A stretch of DNA of 64,000 nt from Turnera subulata (Eukaryota > Streptophyta > Magnoliopsida > Malpighiales > Passifloraceae), in assembly GCA_028386065.3 (NCBI GenBank), contig JAKUCV010001498.1:1-64000 (forward strand), written 5' to 3'. Below, in pieces: positions 56,342 through 64,000 of this stretch. Numbering within the stretch: position 1 is the first letter of the stretch; each line of letters starts with the position of its first letter. The notes beneath the pieces are model-generated. The model saw nothing but the letters and a program-made list of their open reading frames with translations. It did not search any database and was not told the DNA's origin. The position numbers and the translations under genes were made by a program.

Positions 56342-57930
56342 TGTGAATACCCGACCCAAAATCACTTGGGCCTATTCACCTATCCCTTTCACCTTCTTCT
56401 TCGGGTCAATCCCATATCATTGGAGTCGCCACCTAAGTTTTATTAGGGTCAAAACTTAGGAAAAACCCTCAAACGACTCCTTAGGCAACATGGTCATGGC
56501 GAACCAAAGATATGGGATCGGGGGTTCGTCACGGATGTGAAGGTGTTAGGCACCCATCCATGTTGGGCCGAAATCTTGTGCAATCAAAGAGAAAAGTGCG
56601 CCTTGTGCAAGTGTGCAAGTATGCAAGTGTGGAAAACAAAGAAAGGGGGGAGGAAAAGACTTGGCTTGCATCCCGTTGTGAACGAGACTACCTACGTACC
56701 CGAGTGATCGGGGTCAAAGCCATGTAGTTCTAAACATGGCACACAGTAGCCACTTACATCATCAAAAGCACCAGCAATCAATCACCAAGAATCAATTAAA
56801 AAAGGGTCTAGAATTACCTTATGTAGCCCTCCTCTAGCTCCTTGCAATGGGTTGAGTTCTACACCCACCTTCTTGCCACTCCTTAGCTTTATGGTTGAGC
56901 CTCTTCTTGATTTCTCTTTGCTAGATTACTGCTTGATGCTTTCCACAAAAATCCTCCAGAGTTTCTGCCTTAGAAAATATTTCTAAGCTTGGAGAAGTAG
57001 AGTTTCTCCAAGCAAGAAGAGCTTATGGGTGTGTATGTGAGAAAGATTGTGTGTCCTTTGAAATTTTTGTGATGGGCCCTATTTATAGTGTTCTTGGAAG
57101 CCTAGGGGCGTGGACCTGCTTAATGGTGAAGATTATACCCGAAAATCTGGTCCAAAACCGCGTGGGATCGAAAAAGAAACAAAAATCGGAGATTTTCGGA
57201 GATCCTGGGCACCCATGACCGCCATGGCCGGCGGTCATGGCTTGGATGACCGCCGTGACCAGCAGTCATGGCCACAAGACCGCCAGGGCTTGGTAGCCAT
57301 CCCGTGATGACCGTCGAGCCCTCCCGGTTTTGTGCGTTCTTTCCTTTTTTGCTCCTCAATCCCCCTAATCCAGCTCTGATTTGATCCTACCGCGTAATCA
57401 ACCCTTAATCTACCCAGAATCACTCAATTACTTGATTAGCACTCCCCCAAATCATTCCATAATCAAAAGATTACACATTAACACCCAAAATCATACCAAA
57501 AACACAAAATCTACTTAAATGATAATTAACTCTGATTTTCCACGAAAATCAGAGCTAAAATTGATCTGCAAGAAATGTGTTAATGGGCTGGACAAACTCT
57601 GGAGAATAATTAATTTGGACCCTTAAATCCATTCCTATCCCAAGAATAAATCGTCTCAATATAATTGGGTTAAAAACAAATAAAAGGCCCAAAGCAACAT
57701 ATTTTAATGCACATAAACCTTATTATACATTTTATCCTAAGATTAAATCATCTCATTAATCCTAGGATCAAACACATGAAGGTTTAGATTATCAAAATAC
57801 ATTAATTCCACTAAGTTAAATTCCTATCATGCCTTCACTCAAAATCAAATCATCTCATCAACCTTGAGCTTAAGCATGTCTAGAATCTAATTTTAATGAA
57901 ATGTTCGTGGGTCAAATTTGGGTGTTCACA
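56342..57930 (-). repeat. LTR of Ogre/Tat-like Ty3/gypsy element
   Basis: Ends TGTGAATACCC and GGGTGTTCACA are inverted with one mismatch. It carries the GAGTCGCCACCTAAGTTTTA block and the GTTAGGCACCC motif, which I associate with Ogre/Tat LTRs of dicots. On the right, read in reverse, ACGAGGGGCATC is a plausible polypurine tract, so this is the 3' LTR of a minus-strand element. A 70-codon ORF at 56512-56727 and the ORFs at 57110-57423 are not credible genes. Confidence 0.68.
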
Positions 57931-58349
57931 GATGCCCCTCGTTGATGAGTCCTTATAGACTAAGGACAAAACAACGCAAGACAAGAACAACCAAATTTGA
58001 ATGATTAATGTGCGTGGTGTGTGGCAAGGGTTTGGAGCATCCCATGCTCTGCTTCGGGAATCATCTCAGTCCGAAGGTTTGAGGGATTGGCCCTCGATTT
58101 ATGGGAATCATCTCATCCCAGTTTCATGGTTGTCGGAAATCATCTCATCTGAAGGTTCGGGATTTATCTCCTTGGGGAAACTTTCCTTTTCTCTATTGAA
58201 AATCTATCATCCTTACCCTAGAGGGATTTTTTTCTAATGCACTATCGGCGTGGTACCCTAAGTGGGGTTTGGTTACGTATTCTCACTTCAACCAGGGTGC
58301 TTCGCCTCCACACCATCGTTTGTCTTTCTTAGAGAGACATAGTCAAAGA

Positions 58350-58518
58350 GACTAAAAGAGGTATCAAGAGATCTTATCTATGAGGATATAGCCAAGTGAC
58401 TAAAGGGGGATCAAGAGATCTTATCCATGAGGATATAGCCAAGCGACTAAAGGGGGATCAAGAGATCTTATCCATGAGGATATAGCCAAGCGACTAAAGG
58501 GGGATCAAGAGATCTTAA
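58350..58518. repeat. 47-bp tandem repeat
   Basis: About 3.6 copies of a unit beginning GGGGGATCAAGAGATCTTAT, at 58405, 58452 and 58499, with a diverged copy before them. Confidence 0.88.
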
Positions 58519-58689
58519 GATTGGAGGCTTAGCATGCCCCTTACCCACAGATGGAAGTCTACTCTATTTCTCAAGCTCACCGGTCCATAATCAACAAAGG
58601 TTTGGGTACCGTGCCCCTAGTATCATTTCACAAAAGGGTTTGCCCTAATAACTCATTCTATTGAGAAAGCCCATACTCAACAACAAAAG

Positions 58690-58850
58690 TTTGGGCTTCC
58701 ATCTCCTTGAATGCCCAAGCTCACATCTCGACTCATCAACAAAGGTTGGGACTTACATCTCCTCGAATGCCCAAGCTCACATCTCGACTCATCAACAAAA
58801 GTTGGGACTTACATCTCCTCGAATGCCCAAGACAACAAGCAACAACTTAA
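58690..58850. repeat. 56-bp tandem repeat
   Basis: About three copies of a unit containing TTGGGACTTACATCTCCTCG and GAATGCCCAAGCTCACATC, with period 56 (58746, 58802). Confidence 0.85.
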
Positions 58851-60215
58851 AAAACTTGGGCCTTATATCTTCTCAAGAATGCCCAACATCAATAAAAAAC
58901 CGGGTACCATCGTGCCCCTAGGGTCTGCGGGTGATCATAATGTCTACATCTCGAGTGTGGGCATGGCATGCCTGTTATTCTACAGGTAAAGTCATCTGAA
59001 GATTCGGGCATGCCATGCCCCTCCAGTCATCAACCCTAGGAAATGTAAGTCTATATCAAGTGATGAATTTAAGATGTTATCACTTTCATTGATCACTTAT
59101 CGTCAACCAAGTCTACTTTCTCAAGGAATCCATGTTCTACATGTAAATGATGCATGAGCATGTCGAAGTGTGTCGTCTTTTCAATGCATGGGGATGCCCC
59201 TAGTTTCTACATATGAGTTTACGGATGCAAGTGCTTGTGACATATTTCTCCCTTTTCTCTCTTTCCTCTCTCCAGGTGCAAGTGCTTCCTAATTCTACGT
59301 GATGTGTTTGTTTCTTGAATGCAAGTGCTCTCTACTTCTGCATGGTGTGTTTGGGTGTAAATGCCCCTAATATGATGCATGAGCATTGAAAATTATTCGA
59401 GCCAGGGTGAAAGTTAAGCAACTTGAGAAAACGAGAGTTATCCCATCAAAAACACAAAAGCTTCAAAGAGAAGAATTCCCAATGACTATAAACTCATTCA
59501 TTTCAAATTCTAGCTGAGACCCCAGAGGTGAGCATTCCTTGTAAAAAAGGTTTTGATAGATAGATTGTTCAATCAAGCCAAGGTGGATGGATGAATGGAT
59601 ATCCCTTCAAAAATATATGGAGGCAACGTGCCTAGGTGCTTATAAACCCTTTTTGCTGAAACCGGGTGGTTCGGGAATTGCCAGAGCAATGTGATCTAGC
59701 ATGTAGATGTCTCTTTGTTGTCATTGGCTACTACCCCACTTTCAGTTTGGCCTTAACTTTTGCCTAGGCTGCCCTCTCGGGTTTTCAACCTAGCAGGCTT
59801 GTCTTAACTTTTGCCTAAGCCGCCCTTCCGGGTTTTCAACCTAGCAGATTTCTCTCTTTTTTCTTTTTTTCTTTTTTTTCTTTTTTTTTGTGGGACTAGC
59901 AACCATAGGCAAAAAAAATACTGAGACCATGAAGCTTAGGCAAGATCGAGACCACTCAGGCTGGGTATACTCGTATGACCAATGAGGAGGTAGCCTATCG
60001 ACTTTAATGAAGGGAATCAAGGATTACATGTCTGAGTGACAAGTGATGACCGGATCCACAGTGAATTTTCTCGAGAGAGGCGGACTCGGTTGACAACTAT
60101 AATTCCATGAAATACAAGTCAACAAAAGAGACCTTATGACTACAAAAGAGGCCCGAATACAATCAACAGTGTGGATGCATATCAATCAATGACTCCAATA
60201 TTTCCATTGAATCAA

Positions 60216-61849
60216 TATGGGTACCAACAATAGACCGGGCCCGTTGCCGAAACAGCTTGGTGGGTTATGTTTGAAGCAAATGGAGTTTCAGAATGAGGAG
60301 ATGCTTGCTAAGCTTGGCTGGGGCCTTCTCACTCAACCAAATGCATTATGGGTAGCTATCCTCCGGGCCAAATATCTTGGTTCCTTTGAGTTTTTCCCAG
60401 CTACTTTGCCAACCAACAACTGTTCTTCTTTATGGAGGGGGATTTCCAAATCATGGCCAATCATCATAAAAGGTGCAGAATGGATTCTCGGGGATGGCCA
60501 AAGAGTTCAGTTTTGGCTTGACTCCTGGGTGGAGGGAGTTGGCCCGTTGTGGGAGCAGGCTTTATTACTAGTCCCAGATAATTGGGTTTTGGAACCTGTT
60601 ATTAACTACATTTCTCCGTCTGGAGGTTGGTACTGGGCACGATTTCAAGCCTTTCTCCCCTCTTCAATTTTCCTGCGCATTGCGGCCACTGTTGTTCGAC
60701 GGCCTGGTGCTGGGCCTGATTCTGTATTTTGGAGTCTGACGCCTTCAGGTGACTTCTCCACAAGCTCGGCTTATTCTCTCATCTCAGCAGGACCGATGCT
60801 TACCCCCTTTCCCCTTTGAGGGCTGATATGGAGGTGGCAGGGGCAGCCCAAGATTGCTAGTTTCTTATGGTTGCTCGCTAGGGATGCAGTAATGACGAAT
60901 GTTACAAGAGTTCGTCGACATCTGTCTGTTGATCCCTGGTGTCCCATCTGTCATTCGGCTGCTGAGTCTTCTTTGCACCTTGTTCGTGACTGCCCTTGGG
61001 CTCGTGATATATGGGTGAGCTTCAGCTCCTTTTTGCCTAGTTCTTTCTTTTCTCTATAAGTGATTGGTTGTTGGTGAATATGAGATGTCACCATGTGGTG
61101 CATGCTAATTTCCTGTGGGATGTACTTTTTGGGGTGGCTTGTTGGTGTATTTGGCTATAGCGCAATGCTCAAGTCTTTGACCCAGAGATGGAGGCTCCCT
61201 TCAATCCAAGTGCTTTCATTCTGAGGCTAGCCTTTGAGTATATGGCATCTATTCGGAAGGCAAGGTGAATTAATCTTGGAGGACAACCGATTCAGTCTAC
61301 AATGGTCCATTGGTCTTGCCCACATATGGGATGGGTCAAGCTAAATTCTGATGGTGCGGTGAAGTTACAAACGATGGAGGCAGCTGCAGGTGGGGTTCTT
61401 CGTAATGAGGATGGTGAATGGATTTCTGGATTCTATTTCAATCTTGGGCAGTGCTCGCCTACCACAGCCCAACTGTGGGGTCTCTTTGTTGGCCTCTCCA
61501 GGACTTGGGAGATGGGGTTCCATCAAGTTGAGGTCGAGATTGATGCAGCTAATGTTGTGCAGTACTTACTGCACACTGATGTTCGGTGTAAACGAAATGC
61601 AACATTGCTTTGTGCCGTGCAGGAGCTTCTACATCGTCCCTGGCATATCCAGCTTCGTCATGTGTACCGGGAAGCAAACTGGACTGCAGAATATTTAGCT
61701 TTTCTTTTCCACTTGGTGTTTCGCATTTAGTGCAGCCTCCAGGGGCCTGTCCTGCTTTTCTTACAAATGATCTCAGTGGAATACCTGTTCCACGTACTAT
61801 GTACACCATAGTTTAGTCAATAAAGACTGCTCTTTTCCCCAAAAAAAAA
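60216..61849 (+). mobile_element. 5'-truncated LINE
   Basis: Begins within the RT thumb region and ends in poly-A (61841-61849) after AATAAAGACTGC. The right flank is duplicated block C. The left flank is Ogre-like sequence. An imperfect flank match (ATATGGGTACCAACAATA and ATATGCCCCAACAATA) may be chance, so the target duplication is unproven. Confidence 0.82.
60217..61730 (+). pseudogene. LINE ORF2 C-terminal part (RT thumb, zf-RVT, RNase H)
   Basis: 60217-60819 reads QLGGLCLKQMEFQNEEMLAK, WRGISKSWP, GDGQRVQFWLDSW and SLTPSGDFSTSSAYSLI, the segment between RT and zf-RVT of plant L1 elements. 60871-61059 carries the zf-RVT region with PWCPICHSAAESSLHLVRDC. 61302-61730 is an RNase H domain: WVKLNSDGAVK, GGVLRNEDGEW, AQLWGLFVGLSRTWEMG, DAANVVQYL and REANWTAEYLA. 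Stops near 60820, 61057 and in 61160-61270 separate the pieces. The final catalytic Asp of RNase H (usually ADxLA) is replaced in TAEYLA. Confidence 0.87.
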
Positions 61850-62249
61850 GAAAATATGCCCCAACAATATCATGATTATTGCATAATGTTGCAGCGATTA
61901 ATGCCAATTTCCATTCATATAATGCTCCATCTTTTCGGTAGCGATAATAGATACAGGACAAACAGTTGTAAATCAAATCCCGTTCTACTTTAGATTAGAA
62001 ATTTGTGAGACAGGTTTGGGAAGAAGATCTTATTCTTACCATTACATCATCAAATAGACCAAATTCCATCCCTCATCAATAAAAATCTTGGTTAGCATAA
62101 AAAAAAAAAACATCATCAAATAGCAAGGAAGTGACTTGAACAGGGCCACAGGGGGGTTTATGAAATAAATTAAGCTGAGGGTACAGGTATCAAGATAATG
62201 TAATTAAATTAGCCGGAGAAAATATCATAATTAATTAAATTATATCTAA
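61850..62249. repeat. Segmental duplication, copy C (partial)
   Basis: GAAAATATGCCCCAACAA through TTAATTAAATTATATCTAA parallels 5053-5440 of copy A, including the small retroposon (62058-62109). It is bounded by LINE insertions on both sides. Confidence 0.88.
62058..62109 (+). mobile_element. 52-bp truncated retroposon, orthologue of 5255-5304
   Basis: Same insert with poly-A tail, between copies of ACATCATCAAATAG at 62044-62057 and 62110-62123. Confidence 0.8.
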
Positions 62250-64000
62250 TTTTTTTTTTTGGTAATGAGATGAGCATGATATTAATTAATCAGAAGTACC
62301 AATAGAGGAACATGCATCCTCATGCAATAGTCGAGCACATCCCGGAGGGGGATGATCTAAATAATGGCAAAGAAAAGATGAACGAAGCCCTAAGTGAGCT
62401 AATAAGTCAGCCACCTGGTTACATTCTCTAACAGCAAACTGAAATGAACATTGTTCAAAGGAAGCAGCTAGTGACCGCACTTCCATCATCAAGTTGTGTG
62501 ACCGCCAACGACTGAGAATAAGATTATTAAGCACCTCAACAAGCTCCTTGTAGTCTGATTCATTAATCACCCGCCTAGTACCAAGAGCTTCCGCCAAACG
62601 AAAACCATGTATCATCGCCTGCAACTCAGCCATAGCAGTACTACAGTCTGTCAATCGAAAACTGAATCCTTTCCTCCATCGTCCCGCGCTATCCCGAGCC
62701 ACACCACCTACAGCACAGATCCCAGTAAGTAGACATACCGCCGCATCTACATTGACTTTGACAGTGGTCGAAGGCGGAGGAATCCAACGCAAAGACTCGG
62801 CAGAACTCGAGAAGATAGTCAAGGAATTTAAGATAATGGCCCTAGTGTATTGAACACAATGCACGGCGACAGAATCCGATGGTTGGTAATGAGGTGAGAA
62901 AATACAATCATTTCGCCACTTCCAAATAAGCCATACACTCATACCAAATAACAAGCTAGAGAGAAGAGAGCCAGCAAACAAAAACCGCCCTTGCAGGCCA
63001 GCGGGTAGCCAATCATCCTGATTTAAGGAAAAGAAATGTGCATCTGGTGGGGAAGCCAAGAGGCGCCTCCAAACCTCTATTGTGGAAGGACAATCTCGTA
63101 AAAGATGCATGGTGGTCTCAGGAGCCTGATAACAGCGAGTACACAATGGATCAGAACTCATGTGACGTTGAACATGACGTTGATTTGTCAGAATTGCATT
63201 ATGGCACACCTGCCACAAGAACGTTCTAGCTCGGGGTAGTCCCTGCCACTTCCAAATGAGTCTCCACAAATGTCTGTCACCAGATATAGAATTGACTGGG
63301 GTGAGCCGAGTGTAAGCATCACGTACTGTACATTCTCCTGACGCCGTACTCTCCTAAAACACAGAATCACCAGCCATGGGTGATAGTGCAGGTTCGAAAT
63401 CATAAAAATACTGAAGTACCGATTCAGGCAGCAGGTCGTAAAGGAGTGGCCAGTTCCAGCCACCAGACAGCACCATATATTCGACCAGTTTGGTATTTCG
63501 TAACTCATAAGGCACCACCACCCCAGGAATCATATCAAGCCTGCCAACACCAGGAAGCCAGGGATCCTCCCAGAAACTGACTGACTTCCCATCTCCAAAC
63601 ACCCATGAGATACCCGCCAAGACTGACGGCCAAGCATCACAAATGCCCCGCCAGATATGGGAGGCTTGGGTTCTAGGCTTGACTTGTGGTATAAGATTGT
63701 CCCCCGTCCAGTATTTCGCTCTTAGAAGCTAAACCCATAGCAAGTCAGGTTTTGTAATCAAAAACCAAGCAAGCTTAATGAGAAAAGCTTCATTAGCTTG
63801 CCTCATTTTCCTGAGTCCCAACCCTCCATCCTTCTTCTGTCTACAAACAACATCCCAAGATACCAAAGATGGCTTTCGGTTAGCACCTGAACCACCCCAT
63901 AAGAAACCCCTTGTAGTCTTATCCACCTTGTCGCAGATGCCCTTAGGTAAGGGAACCACATGCATTGAGTAGTACGGAATAGATTGAATGGCAGATTGTG
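62250..64000 (-). mobile_element. LINE, minus strand, running off the window
   Basis: Starts on the plus strand with poly-T (62250-62260) directly after the block C sequence TATATCTAA. It encodes the C-terminal half of an L1-type ORF2 in reverse. The 5' part lies beyond 64000. Confidence 0.9.
62286..63965 (-). pseudogene. LINE ORF2 C-terminal part (RT thumb, zf-RVT, RNase H)
   Basis: 63965-63729 holds the RT thumb (CDKVDKTTRGFLWGG, SWDVVCRQKKDGGLGLR). 63620-63354 holds GDGKSVSFWEDPWLPG. The open piece 63269-62286 (327 codons) holds zf-RVT (RARTFLWQVCHNAILTNQRH, LCTRCYQAPETTMHLLRDC) and RNase H (VKVNVDAAV, GGVARDSAGRWRKGF, STAMAELQAMIHG, ESDYKELVEVL, RECNQVADLLAH). In-frame stops lie at about 63728 and 63353. 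The frame continues beyond the window. Confidence 0.88.

Larger units (their letters stand above)
57931..60215 (-). other. Internal 3' region of the Ogre/Tat-like element
   Basis: Non-coding, with repeated motifs CCCATGC, GATGCCCC and CTTAACTTTTGCCTA..GCCGCCCTTCCGGG, which I associate with the region between pol and the 3' LTR of Ogre/Tat elements. No gag, pol or RNase H is seen. A T/C homopolymer tract lies at 59850-59890. It is cut on the right by a LINE. Confidence 0.5.

Noticed and set aside
57110..57423. Short ORFs with Arg/Gly-rich products in the Ogre-like LTR
   Set aside because: They arise from GACCGCC repeats; no motifs or conserved start.
60199..61871. Target duplication for the LINE at 60216-61849
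   Set aside because: ATATGGGTACCAACAATA and ATATGCCCCAACAATA are similar but not identical, and the left flank is Ogre-like rather than block C, so the match may be chance.

Overview
This is a stretch of plant nuclear DNA, most likely from a dicot (my inference). It is AT-rich and carries nested layers of plant transposable elements: CACTA, Mutator-like, hAT, Stowaway, Ty1/copia, Ty3/gypsy and L1-type LINEs. Only one intact ordinary host gene is visible, a Kunitz-type protease-inhibitor (miraculin-like) gene at 44760-45413. The species cannot be named from the sequence.

Layout. 1-3932 is the right part of a CACTA element with a decayed multi-exon transposase-family gene and a subterminal repeat block. 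3933-8168 (A), 45858-55190 (B) and 61850-62249 (C) are three copies of one host segment. In copy B it lies directly downstream of the inhibitor gene, so the window looks like a broken-up tandem cluster of that locus. 8274-10218 is a Mutator-like element with about 330-bp inverted ends and a gene-like core. 11723-16387 is a foldback Mutator-like element split by a 3.7-kb solo LTR, and 16408-25064 is a second Mutator-like element split by a 6.2-kb LINE with both ORFs decayed. 26749-27862 is a tandem duplication holding a hAT element. 28140-37386 is a minus-strand Ty3/gypsy derivative with 2.9-kb LTRs; its left LTR is split by another solo LTR of the same family in opposite orientation. 37387-44238 is a tandem pair of related copia copies. 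46220-53332 is a copia deletion derivative whose body holds an ORF1-only LINE and whose 3' LTR holds a Mutator-like element. 55191-60215 holds diverged Ty3/gypsy pieces, including a 1.6-kb Ogre/Tat-like LTR. 60216-61849 and 62250-64000 are LINEs on opposite strands around copy C.

Because A, B and C are copies of one another, they serve as empty-site controls. They confirm target duplications for the copia element at 46220, the CACTA end at 3932, a 50-bp retroposon at 5255 and a 15-bp micro-retroposon at 5531. The 50-bp retroposon is present in A and C but absent from B, which groups A with C.

Three observations stand out. (1) The internal region of the Ty3/gypsy derivative has no gag-pol; instead it carries two ORFs antisense to the element, each with an upstream TATA motif, and one of them ends in a LINE-type endonuclease-like domain. 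(2) The LTRs of this family carry arrays of short hairpins of the form GGGAT-GTYN-ATCCC whose stems vary in a compensatory way. (3) The same LTRs share a conserved exon/intron-like layout. All reading was by eye; no alignment or database search was run.
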